Notes: generated by a model not told the origin, from the letters alone. A stretch of DNA of 64,000 bases from Prorocentrum cordatum (GCA_963575745.1 CAUYUJ010017884.1:111752-175751); one strand, 5' to 3'. Positions 39,746-51,246 are shown, counted from the first letter of the stretch. Made by a program: numbers and translations.

Positions 39746-41526
39746 ATGGACCTGGCGCCCATGCGCCACACTCACGGATCACTAGTCCGTGCCAGGGCGC
39801 GCCCGAGCGAGAGAAACGGCAGAGGGTATGGAGGAAGGGAGAGACTTCGTCGTTCGATCGTAGCTCAGAGGGGCCAGCGTTTTGCCCAGGATGCGGTCGC
39901 GGAGTGGAAGAAGCATCAGGAGAAGCTGAAGCTCAAGGAGCGCCTTGCGCAGGAGGCGCTCGTGGAGCAGGGCCTCGAGAAGGTGAAGGGCACCAGCCTG
40001 TTCTTCGACTCATACCACCCCCTCGCTGCCGTCAGGATCTACGATCTTCGGGTGCACAGGGAGGTCCTGTTGGTCGCGGCTCGTTAGCCACATGTTTTCC
40101 AAACTCGGAAACATTTGTTGTAATGTGTTCGACCTTCCAGCCGTTTCCACCTGCTCGGGTTGTTCAGATGTGCGTATCTACCTGCCACGTGTTTTCCAAA
40201 CTTGGAAGCATCCGTTGTAATGTGTTCTACCTTCCAGCCGTTTCCACCTGCTCGGGTTGTTCAGATGTGTCAGCAGTCTACGACGCTAGTGGGCAATACG
40301 GCATCGCCAACAGTCACCACCCACCAAACCACCCCAACCCAACCCGAAGGCCCCAATTCGCCTTCCTTTCCCAATGGTGGGGGGGCTCGGGGCACATTCC
40401 GGTCTTCGGGTCGGGTTGGGGTGGTCTGGTAGGGGTAGTCAAACAGGACCTCCCTCAGGTGCGCTGCGCCCAGCGGAGAGCGGAGCTCTTTGTGAAGAGC
40501 GTGCAAGAGAATCTTTACGATGGGCTGCACTTGAGTACTGCGGCGCCGGGGACCGGTGCTCGCGAGGGGGCCACGTGCCTGACTGCCGGGCACATGAAGG
40601 CACCACACTTCGCTTTCGACCCGGACGTGAATGGGCTCGTGTTCAGCGAGGTGCCTCCCCGAACGAGCATCTGGGCCATCCGCACAGCTTTGGAACGGTG
40701 CCCTGGCTTCTTGCATTTTTACTGCTCCGAGCCGGCACCGAAGAGCCTCGCGCGAGAAGTACGTGCCAGCTTTGCAACGGTGGACGACGCACAGGCAGCA
40801 CTTTCAGTGCAATCCGACAGTGAGCTGGCAGGCGCCTTCTTGAAGACTTCTAGGCTAAGCCCTGCGTCGAGCCTCAGCGCGCTGGTTGCTCCGCCAGAGA
40901 TGTCTTTGCCCGACCGCATTTGTAAGGACGAGGCGCTGTCGGCACAGGCAGTGCGCCTCTTGGATGAGCTGGCTGGCGTGCCGTCATCGGTCACGGACGC
41001 GCTCCTCTCTACAGGCGTCTCGCAAGAGTCTGGGGGCTTGCAGGCCAAGCTCGATCTTCAGGTGCTCTACCTGCGGCGGGTGCACCACTTCTGCTTCTAC
41101 GCGGCTGAGTGGTGCAGCAGCGAATGGGACCTTTTCCGAAACTGCGGCGCTGTGATGCTCCGCGACGCGCTTCCAAATGACGCCACGGGGGTGACGCCCG
41201 GTCCATGGACAGATGCTCACGAGCAGAGGCTCGCATTCTTCCTCACAACAGCGCAGCTCGTGCAGCCTGCCGCCATGAGCGAGGCTGACCGCGTAAAGTT
41301 GGACAAGACTATCGCTGAGACGGTCGAGAAGAAGACCGAGAAAATATCGGAAGGAAAGTATAAGTGCGTTGACTGTGGTAAGCTCTTCCGTGGACCAGAT
41401 TTCGTCCAGAAGCACCTGCGAAAGGCGCACACGGACATTTTCGAGGCCATCAAGCAAGACATCTACCAGGAGGCTGCATGCGAGGCATTCCGTAAGAACC
41501 CAATCCGTGCGTCTGGATTCCAGTAG
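39746..41526 (+). CDS. ARS2: ARS2/SERRATE-like RNA effector protein (two exons)
   Basis: Exon 1 39746-40051, intron 40052-40458, exon 2 40459-41526; 457 residues if this start is right. Exon 1 has helix-rich AEWKKHQEKLKLKERLAQEA then KGTSLFFDSYHPLA, like the N-terminal ARS2 region. Exon 2 has LFVKSVQENLYDGL, then VFSEVPPRTSIWAIRTALER with CPGFLHFYCSEPAPKS (the ARS2 RRM-like signature of an R-P-G-F, S-E-P form), LQVLYLRRVHHFCFYAAEWC (typical ARS2 helix) and a C2H2 finger YKCVDCGKLFRGPDFVQKHL with His-x4-His. Known role: ARS2 links the nuclear cap-binding complex to RNA processing. Shorter than animal or plant ARS2 (usually 700-900), and the frame is open upstream to 39641, so 5' exons may be missing. 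Confidence 0.8.
40052..40458 (+). other. Introner-like intron in ARS2
   Basis: Frame joins phase 0 from CGG (ends 40051) to GTG (starts 40459), with GT donor and AG acceptor. The element between identical ggtgc copies (40051-40055 and 40458-40462) starts acagggaggtcctgttggtc and ends with the inverse of tgagggaggtcctgtttgac: 14 contiguous matching bases in the inverted repeat. Splicing removes one ggtgc copy plus the element and restores the uninterrupted sequence exactly. Inside are a 97-bp two-copy tandem repeat (40090-40278) and a second inverted-repeat unit (40325-40433). Confidence 0.75.
40325..40433. mobile_element. Inverted-repeat element nested in the ARS2 intron (family U)
   Basis: Left ccaaaccaccccaacccaac then ccgaag, right inverted ccagaccaccccaacccgac then ccgaag; about 26 bp with two mismatches. 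Single copy in the window. Confidence 0.6.
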
Positions 41527-41638
41527 CTGGCGTCCTCTCGGCCAGGCCCGTGCAAGAGCCTCCGAAATGGGCCGCCTCACATTTAGAAGCGCCCCCTCTG
41601 CTTGGCCAACAGTCCCGCCGTGTCGACGGCACGCGTAC

Positions 41639-41813
41639 ATCGAGTAGGGGATTGACTACAGAATTGACTTACCCCAAATTGATCTTTCCGTCGAATCCGC
41701 GACAACATAGAAATGCTCAACAGATCTGCGGATCATTCGACGTGTCTTCCGTAGACTCGACGGAAAAGCCAACTGTGGGGTACACCGATCCTGTCGTCGA
41801 TCCCCTGCTCGAT
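41639..41813. mobile_element. Family Q inverted-repeat element with 3-bp target duplication
   Basis: Left atcgagtaggggattgacta then cagaattg, right inverted atcgagcaggggatcgacga then caggatcg; the inverted repeat extends about 58 bp with mismatches. It is flanked by tac (41636-41638 and 41814-41816). It lies 110 bp after the ARS2 stop and could be part of its 3' UTR. Confidence 0.75.
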
Positions 41814-41816
41814 TAC

Positions 41817-42740
41817 AGGCCAGCCCTGTTAGAGCGTGCTCGAGCGGGAATCAGCAGTGCACTGGTGTGCGGTCTTGGGAGACCACGTGGGCACTAGTCC
41901 AGCACGTGCAGGCTTTCCTGCTCGGCCCGTGGGCGTTCGCCCTGCTTGCCTTAGAGCGCCGGGCACGGTACGGACGGCTTTCGGGGCCCCGAAGCAGCGG
42001 GCGTGCCGAGGCGAAGGTCAGGTCGACCAACAAACAAACGGCGCCACCCCACCTTCGGCCCTCCCTGTTGCGCTACGGCCCGTCGGGCGCCGTGGCGTGT
42101 ACTGCGGAAGAATCCACGCTGGACCTCTTTGGTGTACGCTGAGCCCCGTGGGGCCGTGGGTGGAGTGGTGTCTTTGTGTTCTGGTCCGCGTTGTGTTCTG
42201 GTCCGCAGCGGGCGTGCCGAGGCGATGGTCAAGGGTCTGCCGGGTCGGCTGCCTGTCAACCGATGCCGGTGTGCCGCTGTCGCCCCGTCGCGCGCGATGC
42301 GGCCCATTTCTGGCGCTTCGCGTCGTCCGACCAGCCCATCTTCGGATGATGTTCAGGCGGGCAGCTGGCAGAAAGGAGGTACTCCAGGTCTCTCAATAAG
42401 CGTGGGGGGGTGGATCGCGTGGGGGGGTGGGAAACCGCTGTCCTTCGGGGCGCGTGGGGAGGTTGGGGAGCGAGAGGGGGTGGGTTTGGGGCGCGTGGGG
42501 GGGCGGGCAAGGGGCGTCGGACAGGTGGGCACGGGGGGGGAGCCTATTGAAGGATCTGGAGTATAGGAACATCTCGTGAGACGAGGAGGCCCGCAATGGT
42601 GAACAGAGAACTCTGGATGCCTCTTGGAGCCACCCTTGGGGCCGTCTCGGTGCCCTCTTGGGAGACCCGCAGGCTCCGCGGGCACTGCGTGGGCCCCTCT
42701 TGTGGACCTCTCGGGGCCTCCTTGGGAGCCGTCGCGGAGG
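41817..42740. other. Interval without a supported gene
   Basis: A 30-bp direct repeat (gcagcgggcgtgccgaggcg) occurs at 41994 and 42210, and a 17-bp tandem ttgtgttctggtccgc near 42178-42209. G runs dominate 42400-42560. Frames open here have no recognised domain. Confidence 0.45.
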
Positions 42741-42845
42741 CCGTAGAGGACGAGGAGGAGGAGAAGGAGGAAGAGGAGGATGAGGAGGAGGGGAAGGAGG
42801 AGGAGGAGGAGGAGGAGGAGGAGGAGGAGGAGGAGGAGGAGGCCG
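42741..42845. repeat. (GAG)n microsatellite
   Basis: About 100 bp with AAG interruptions. 42846-43925 has no supported gene; 43100-43640 is degenerate ggcatcttgggcc-type sequence, and a C run sits at 43688-43702. Confidence 0.85.
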
Positions 42846-43929
42846 GAGGCTGTCCCGTCCCTTCTGGACCTCAGTAGTCGCCTCTTGAGACCTTCTGCGA
42901 ACGTCGAGACGTCTCGCCCAACCCGTGCCGACACCGACACCAAGGACCTTCTTTTCCTCCTCCTCCCCCTCTCCTCCTAACTTTTTACATGTCTCGCATT
43001 GCATGAATCCAGACACCTCAGATCCTAGAGGCCATGGCCTCACCCACCTGGTCTGCTCTAGGCCCGGACGCTGTCCACGGTGGTCGCATCGCATCGCATC
43101 GGGCGTTCTTCGGCACTCGGAGGCATCTTGGGCCGACTGGAGGCATCTCGATGCTCCAGAAGCCCATTGGAAACGGAAACGCGAGAAAGCGGAACGCATT
43201 GCAAGAACTTGCGGGTTTGGATGGATTTCGGTCTCTCGGGGATATTTTTGGAAGCTCGGTGGCCGGCCAACTCAAGGAGTCTTGTGGCGGTCTTGGGCCT
43301 CACCGTTAACACGTTAGCAGTATCATGCCGTTCCAACTTTGACTATATTGTGCCATATGTGAAGCCACTCTGGGCTGCCTGGGGCCGTCTTGAAGCTGTC
43401 CAGGGCCATCTTGGAGGCTCCAACCTCTCGCGTAGCCCCACAGCGGGTCAATCTTTCCAGTCGACGCGCGTCCACGAGGCCAGCGTGGGAGCGGTCCCGT
43501 CTTGGCCCCCGGCAGGTCTCCCAGAGTCTTCCAGGTCGCTTCCATGACAGCCCAGGTGTCCCTTGATGGCCTCCGAGACGGCCAGGATGATCCAGGGTAG
43601 CCTCCAAGGCGGCCCAAAGGCCGCCCAAGAGGGCCCAAGGAGGATCACGTAATGTCCAGAACCTGCTGAAAAGCGACGAACCCCTGGCCCCCCCCCCCCC
43701 CGGGATTCCGAGTGTCATTAGATCGCCGAAGAATAACGATCGGTAAGGGCTCTTCGCCCATGGCCGCCGGCCCCCTCTCTTAGAATGGGGCATGCTAGAG
43801 CTAAGTCGGGATGCAAGAGCTCCGTCGTGACGCACCGTCCGGCCCTCACGCGAGGGCCAATATCGTACGCTACGGCTTGCACAGCAAAACTGAAAGCACC
43901 TCGAATCCTGACGGTTCGATCTACGAGCT

Positions 43930-44340
43930 TGCTGACAATCGTGGGTTCTGGACGCGAGCATCGCGTAATTTACCAAGCGGACGCGAACGCAGCGTAATTT
44001 ACAAAAGGATCGTGGTGTCGAGGTCGCGAATACAGCTGTATAGTTGTAATTGACAAGGGATCATGGCCTCGAGGACGCGAATCCTGTGTAATTTATTAAG
44101 GATTATGGCTTCGAGGACGCGAATGTGGCGTACTTTACTAGGGATCGTGGTCTCGGGGACGCAAATATGGTGTAATTTGCGGAAGGTGATGCAAATCTTG
44201 TATGGTTTGCAAAGGTTTATTGCCTCGAGGTCGTGACTAGTGCATCATGTATCAAGGAGTATGGCTTCGAGGACGCAGCTATCGCCCACACTAGATTATG
44301 GATTCGAGGACGCAAGTATCGCGTAACTGACCAGCGAATC
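43930..44340 (+). repeat. Tandem repeat, about 53-60-bp units, first block
   Basis: The marker cgaggacgcgaat recurs with gtaatttaycaag and ggatyrtggcctcgagg. About seven diverged units. Confidence 0.7.
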
Positions 44341-44424
44341 TTATTATACATATAACGGCGCACCGTGGCCTGGGTGATCGGGAGCCTTGAGACGGGGGTC
44401 AATGCAAACGGGGGTCAGTCAGGG

Positions 44425-44565
44425 CGCCCGATCTTGCAGGATCCTGCAGGGCCAGCGTCGCATTGACCATGGTTTGGGTGCAGGATCCTGCAGGATCTTG
44501 CAGGATCCTTCGCATTGACCCGGGTTTGGGTGCAGGATCTTGCAGGATCTGGCAGGCTTTTGCAA
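44425..44565 (+). repeat. tgcaggatc repeat with self-complementary units
   Basis: tgcaggatcctgcaggatct-type units repeated; tgcaggatcctgca is a perfect palindrome. Confidence 0.75.
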
Positions 44566-44639
44566 GGCCTGGCTGACCCGGGTCTGGATTGCCCCGGGTC
44601 AGAAGGTCCCCGAGGTGACGCAGATATTGCTTGGTTTAT

Positions 44640-44950
44640 GTTGGGTGTTGGCCTCGAGGACGTGCGCCCCCCCTTTCCCTCCCCCATCTCTGGTTTATTC
44701 AAGCTTCGCGCGGCCCGCTTAGCTTCGACCGGAAGAAATGCGCTCTCGACCCGCGAATCAAACAAGTGTTGGCCTCGAGGACGCACACATTTTATGATTC
44801 GCAAGAGATTCTGGTTTCAAGGGCGCAGTTTCTGGTGTCATTCACTTGGGATCGTGGTTTCGGGGACGCGCATCGAGGGTCATTTCCGGGAGAGCGCGGC
44901 CTCGGGGACGGGAAGATAGGGTAGTTTGCGACGGGCCGTCTCGAGGGCAC
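44640..44950 (+). repeat. Tandem repeat, second block of the cgaggacgcg family
   Basis: Diverged units with ggcctcgaggacgcacaca and ggtttcggggacgcgcatc, interrupted from the first block by 300 bp. 44951-45220 has no supported feature. Confidence 0.6.
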
Positions 44951-45224
44951 GAATCTCAAGCATTTTTATGTGTCCCACGACCCCCCAGAAATGTTGAGAC
45001 CACCCAGAGGGCGTGGTAAGTTTGGTCTTTTGGGGCTCTCCCCCTCGCGCGAACTTGAACAGTTTACCGCAGGAAGTAGAGCGTAGGGTTATAATATGGG
45101 AGACTTGAAGCTGGAAGTGGAGCAGGGAGCAGCAAACCTCATCCGCGCAGCCTGGTGCCCCCATACAGGCGCCGTCGGATTCTCTTAGCTTTCTCCCTGG
45201 ACAATATGTGCCGGAGAGGGAAAG

Positions 45225-45370
45225 CTGCTACACATGTATGTATACATACATGCCTATATACTTACATTTTTAGGCAGTTAGGTGTAACAACAACTATGTA
45301 TAAATGTGTGTGTACATACATATACAGGTCTATCCACGCACATACATACGTATGCACTCGCGTGTGCTGG
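45225..45370. repeat. (TACA/TGTA)n low-complexity tract
   Basis: catgtatgtatacatacatg and related tetranucleotide runs. Confidence 0.75.
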
Positions 45371-45679
45371 TAAGCACATCTCAAGTTTACGCGTGCTCCG
45401 ATGCATAAGCGGCTTGGGGTCGACGAATGAGGATTTTTCGTCTTACTGGGACACTGTATTTGCGTGCGCGCGTGTGCGAGTGTGCGTGAGGTGGGGTCCG
45501 TTCTTCGCGCTCGGGGTTCTTCGGTGCCAGAGTGGCCCAACGCCGCCGCGCGCGCCTCGCTCTCGCGCGGTTTCTGATGCCGTATAACGCGTCAGGCGCT
45601 TGGCTTCCGCGTCCGCGCGAAGTCTTTCCATGCGCAATGGGCCAGGGCCGATTGCAAGCGAAGCCACTGTTTTTCTCAA

Positions 45680-48600
45680 CTACTAGTTTTCGGGTGACCC
45701 ATCCGCTGGTGGGTCAACTGAGCGGTGCGCGCTACACGGGGGAGCGTGCGGGTTACGAATGCACCGCGCATGTTGAGGCCCCAAATCCAAGTGGAACAGG
45801 TTGTTTTTCACAACCAATTTTCGGGTGACCCACCCGCGGGTGGGTCACCTGTGCTGTGCGCGCTGCACAAGGGGAAACACGTGGAGTACGAGTTCACCAG
45901 CTCATGGTGAGGCCCAGAATGCAAGTGCAACACTTAGCTTTTCTGAACCAGATTTCGGGTGACCCACCCGCTGGTGAGTCACATGTGCAGTGTGCGCTAC
46001 ACCCGGGAGGCGTGTGGAGTACGAATGCACTAGCTCATGTTGAGGCTCAGAATGCAAGTGAAACAGCTTGATATCTCAACTAGTTTCTGATGACACGCCC
46101 GTTGGTATGTCACCCATGCGGTGCGTTCTACATCGGGGAAGGCGTGTGGAGTATGATTGCATCAGCCCATTTTTAGGCCCCAGTGCAAGTGCAGCAAAGG
46201 ATTTGTGTCAACAAGTGTTCGGGTGACCGACCTGCTGGTGGATCACCTGTGCGGTGCGCGGTGCACAGGGGAATGTCGTGGAATACGAAGTCACCAGCCC
46301 ATGTTGAGGCCCATAATGCCAGTCACACAATCGTTTTTTCCCGACCCGTTTTCGGGTGACCAACCCGAGGGTGGGTCGCCCGTGCGGTGCACCAACTCAT
46401 GTTGAGACCCACATTCCAAGTGAAGCATGTTGTTTTTCTCAACCAGATTTCGGGTGACGCACCCGCTGGTGAGTCACTTGTGTTGTCCGAGCTGCACACG
46501 GGGAGAGAGTGGAATACGAGTGCACCGAACCATGTTGAATCCCAGAACGCAAGCGAAACACTTGTTTTCTCGACCAGTATTCGGGTCAACCACCCGCCGG
46601 TGGGTCACCAGCGCAGTGCGCGCTACACGGGAAGCGCGCGGGGTGATAATGATAATGCACCATTTCAAATTGGGTTTTCAACCCGCTGGTGGGTCACCTG
46701 TGCGGCGCGCGCTGCGCATGGGAAGCGTCTGAAGTACGAATGCAACAACTCATGGCGAGGTCCAGAGTGCCAGTGAAACATTTGGTTTAACCAGTTTTCG
46801 GGCGACCCACCCGTTGGGGTGTCACCTGTACGGTTCGCGCTGCATAGAGGGAACGTGTGGAGTACGAATGCGCGATTTCATGTTGAGGCTCAGAATGCCA
46901 GTGCAGAATGCCGTTTTGTCCAGTCACTTTTCGGGTGACCCACCCGCTGGTGGGTCACCCGTGCGGCGCGCGGTGCACATGAGAAACGTGCGAAGTACGA
47001 ATGCACCAACCCATATTCACGCCCAGCGTGCACGTGAAACAGAGTGTATGTTTCAACTACTTTTCGGGTGACCCACCTGCTGGTTGGTCATCTGTGCGGT
47101 GCGCGCTTCACAGGGGAAGCGTATGGGATACGGGTGTACCAACTCACGCTGATACCGAAGAGTGCCCCTGGAACCTTTGGTTTTTCTCAGCCATTTTTCG
47201 GGTGACCCACCCGGTGGTGGGTCACCTGTGCCGTGCGCGATGCACAGGAATCGTGTGGAGTACGAATGTGCCACATTGTGTTGTGGCCGAAAAAACGATG
47301 GAATTGTCTCAGCCAGTGTTCAGGTGACTTACCTGCTGGTGGGTCACCTGTGCGGCGCGCGCTACACAGGGGAAACTTCCGGAGTACGATTGCACTACGT
47401 AGTCTTTTTTCTCGACCAGTTTCCGGGCGACCCACCCGTTGGTGGGTCACTTGTGCGGTGCGCGCTACACACGGGAAACGTGCGGAGTGCACAAATTCAT
47501 GTTGAGGCCCAGAAGGCCACTGACCTGGTTTGTTTGCTTGCGCCATTTTTCGGGTATCCCACCCATTGGCGGGTCAATTGTGCGGTACGCGTTACACAAG
47601 GGAAGCGTGTGGAGCGCACAACCTCATGTCGAGGCCCAGATTGCCACTGACATAGTTAGTTTGCCTGTGCTGTTTTTCGGGTGTCCCACCCGTTGGCGGG
47701 TAAACTGTGCGGTACGCGCTGCACACGGGAAACGTGTGGAGTACGACCGCAACAGCTCATGTTTTGGCCCAGAATGCAATTGAAACGCTTGGTTCTTATC
47801 AACCATGTTTCGGGTGACCCACGCGTCGGGTCTGGCGCGCGTTGCACAAGGGACGCGTGTGGAGTACGACCGCACCAGCACATGTTGAGACCCAGAATGC
47901 AAGTGAATAGCTGGTTCTTCTCAACCATGTTTCGGGTGACCCACCCGCTGGTTGGTCACCTGTGCGGTGCGCGCTGCACAGGGGAAGCGTGTGGAGTACG
48001 AGTGCTGGGTCACCTGTGCGGTGCGCGCTGCGCGGGAAACGCGTGGAATACGATTGCGCCAACTCATGTTGTGGCCCCTAATTCCATGGTTTTTCTCAAC
48101 CATGTTTCGGGTGACCCACGCGTCGGTGGGTCACCTGTCTGGCGCGCGCTAGGCAAGGGAAACGTGTGGAGGACGATGCGCCAACCCATGTGGACGCCCA
48201 GAATGCCAGTGCAACAACTTGTTCGTTCCAGCCAGTTTTCAGGTGACCCGCCCGCTGGTGGGTCACTTGACCGGCGCGCGTTGCACAACGGAAGCGCATG
48301 GAATATGACCGTGCAAGCTCATTCTTGGTCTCAGAATTCAAGAGGAACAGCTGGCTTGTCTCAGCCAGTCGAGTGACCCACCCGCTGGCGGATCACTCGT
48401 GTGGTGCGCGCTGCACAGGGGAAGAGTGTGGAATATGAGCGCACCTTGAATGCAAGTGAAAGGTAGGTTTTTCTCGACCAGTCTTGGGGTGACCCACCCG
48501 GTGGTGTCTCACCTGTGCGGTGCATTCTGCATCGGGGAAGCGTCACAGGGGAAGCGTGTGGAGTACGAACGCACCAGCTCATGGTGGAGCCTAGAATGTA

Positions 48601-48765
48601 AGACACGTGTCGTTTTCTCACCAAGTTTTCGGGTGACCCACCCGTCGGTGGGTCATCTGTGTTCTGCGTTGGACAGGGGAAGCGTGTGGAACACGAATGC
48701 CCCAACACATGTTGATTTCCATAATGCATGTAAACAACCGTCTTTCTCAGCCTTCTCAGCCGTGC
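45680..48765 (+). repeat. 3.1-kb satellite, period about 130 bp, about 24 units, each with a hairpin
   Basis: Units centre on ggtgacccacccgctggtgg then gtcacc, an 11-bp stem (ggtgacccacc / ggtgggtcacc) with a 4-base loop. The rest of the unit is gcgctgcacaggggaagcgt, a gtggagtacgaatgcacca block and catgttgaggcccagaatgc. Hairpins recur near 45694, 45826, 45957, 46088, 46222, 46357, 46455, 46585, 46677, 46803, 46936, 47067, 47200, 47325, 47430, 47560, 47683, 47812, 47938, 48112, 48243, 48368, 48490 and 48634. Confidence 0.9.
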
Positions 48766-49095
48766 CGTGCCGCACGGCCAAACTGGCGCTAGCGATTTCT
48801 CGGGCTCGATCCACTCCAGGTCGCAGGGCGTGTCAGGTGTAGCAGTTTCGCGACCCAGGGAAGATGCGCAAGGGGGAGGTCACTGAGCGCAGTCTCTATC
48901 CACGCCAGGGTCGCTGGGCGTGGCAGGCGTGGCTTGACACCAACAAGGGGGTGCGCAGGAATCTGTCCCTGAACGGGGAGCGCCAGGGCGGTCGCGGGGA
49001 CGTCCCCGGCTGTCTGGTTTGCCCGGCCTTCTCTTTGTTTTTTCATATGCGCAGTGCGCTGCTGGGAATGAGTTTTATTTAGCTGTCCCCTCTTT
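48766..49095. other. Interval without a supported gene
   Basis: Contains a near repeat of ccaggtcgcagggcgtgtca (48826) and ccagggtcgctgggcgtggc (48905). Nothing else. Confidence 0.4.
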
Positions 49096-49097
49096 TT

Positions 49098-49278
<181 letters not shown>

Positions 49279-49499
49279 GTTGAACCTTAATTACTAAACA
49301 ATTATTATTGTTGGACCCCCTATATTCGCCCTGGCGCTCTCGCCGAGGCGCCGGCCGCATTTCCTCTGAAATTGAGGCTCACGCTCAGGCGTTTTGGGGT
49401 TCCGCCAAAACCGGCCCCCCAACAACAACAACGCTCCGGCTCGAGACTTCCTCCTTTTTTACTCGGGCTCGGTGCTCTTGCTCGCCGCCGAGAACGGCT

Positions 49500-50480
49500 C
49501 CCGGGCCAGACGCCCGATTCCGGAGCTCGGGCCGGCACCCGGCCCGGCTCCCGGGCCGGACGCCCGGGTCGGCGCCCGAGCCGGCGCCCAGGCGTTAGAA
49601 AATCGAGTTTCGAGGCGGCGCCGAAAAAAGGCCATTTCAATACACATTTTTGTTTCGAAAATGCTGAATTTCTGCTTCCGGCGGCCGTCCGGGCCGATTC
49701 CGGAGCCTGGGCCGGAACCCGGCCCGGCTCCCTGGCCGGACGCCCGGGTCGGCGCCCGAGCCGGCGCCCGGGCGCCGGAAAATCGAGTTCCGAGGCGGCG
49801 CCGAAAAAAGGCCATTCCAATACACATTTTTCTTTCGAAAATGCTGAATTTCTGCTTCCGGCGCCCGGGAAGCCGTCCGGGCCGATTCCGGAGCTCGGGC
49901 CGGCACCCGGCCCGGCTCCCGGGCCGGACGCCTGGGTCGGCGCCCGAGCCGGCGCCCGGGCGCCGGAAAATCGAGTTCCGAGGCGGCGCCGAAAAAACGC
50001 CATTCCAATACACATTTTTCCTTCGAAAATGTTGAATTTCTGCTTCCGGCGCCCGGGAAGCCGTCCGGGCCGATTCCAGAGCTCGGGCCGGCACCCGGCC
50101 CGGCTCCCGGGCCGGACGCCCGGGTGGGCGCCCGAGCCGGCGCCCGGGCGCCGGAAAATCGAGTTCCGAGGCGGCGCCGAAAAAAGGCCATTCCAATACA
50201 CATTTTTCTTTCGAAAATGCTGAATTTCTGCTTCCGGCGCCCGGGAGGCCGTCCGGGCCGATTCCGGAGCTCGGGCCGGCACCCGGCCCGGCCGGCACCC
50301 GGCCCGGCTCCCGGGCCGGACGCCCGGGCAGTTCCGATCGCGCCGAAAAGAGGCCATTCCAATACACATTTTTCTTTCGAAAATGCTGAATTTCTGCTTG
50401 CGGCGCCCGGGAAGCCGTCCTGGGCCGATTCTGGAGCGGCTTTGGGCCGGACGCCCGAGCCGGCGCCCGTACGTGGTGCT
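49500..50480. repeat. Tandem array, period about 184-186 bp, six copies
   Basis: Marker ccattccaatacacattttt near 49630, 49813, 50002, 50189 and 50356, with ggaaaatcgagttccgaggc before and tgctgaatttctgcttccgg after. GC-rich blocks such as cgggccggcacccggcccgg alternate with A/T-rich blocks. Since the period is close to a multiple of three, frames up to 440 codons exist on both strands; they look like by-products. Confidence 0.9.
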
Positions 50481-51075
50481 TCTCTGCTTCTGGCGCCTGC
50501 GCAGCTTCCCGAGCCGCTTCTGGAACCATATCTGGGCCGGTCCAGCGATAGGTTTCCTGGATGTGCTGAACCATCCAACTTTTTGAGACTTCTGCGTCTC
50601 AAGGATAGGGAGAGAAGACATTAAAGGAGGATCAAAAAGCAACGTCGCTATGAACGCTTGGCTGCCACAAGCCAGTTCTACTTACTTGGACTACTACTAC
50701 CGTTACCACTACTACTAGTGCTACAGCCGCAACAACAATATCATCAACTGCTGCTACTACAACTACTCATCCTTCCTCCCCCTCCTCCCCCTCCCTTCTC
50801 CTCCTCCCCCTCCCTATCTCTCTCATCTCCCCCTCCTCTTCCTCTTCCTCTCCCTCTGAGATGCGGGGCATGCGCAAGGCGATTGCGAAGGCGATGTGCC
50901 GTCCGAGCTATGGATGTTGAAGTTCCTCGGAAGAGGTGGTGGCCAAACCTTCTTGGGCGGGATATCTGGGTGAGGGAATATCGGATCCCGCATGCCAGAA
51001 AAATCCCCCATGATGGGGTGTGTTATCCAGATGGATGCATGTGTCATGTGGAAGCATGGCGCATGAGGGTAAAAT
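50481..51075. other. Interval without a supported gene
   Basis: A CTACTAC-type stretch (50680-50770) and a CTC-rich stretch (50780-50860) precede unique-looking sequence at 50870-51070 with no recognised motif. Confidence 0.4.
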
Positions 51076-51076
51076 G

Positions 51077-51140
<64 letters not shown>

Positions 51141-51176
51141 TTGTCGTTGTTGCTGTTGTTGTCGTTGTCGTTGTCG

Positions 51177-51246
<70 letters not shown>

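Noticed and set aside
44425-44565. tgcaggatcctgca repeats as an operator or recombination site
   Set aside because: Part of a degenerate tandem repeat; palindromicity alone is no evidence of binding.
45680-48765. CRISPR array
   Set aside because: Regularly spaced hairpins recall CRISPR, but the whole 130-bp unit is repeated, there are no unique spacers, and the DNA is eukaryotic.
49320-50642. 440-codon minus-strand protein
   Set aside because: Follows the 184-186-bp tandem period, with alternative long frames on both strands.
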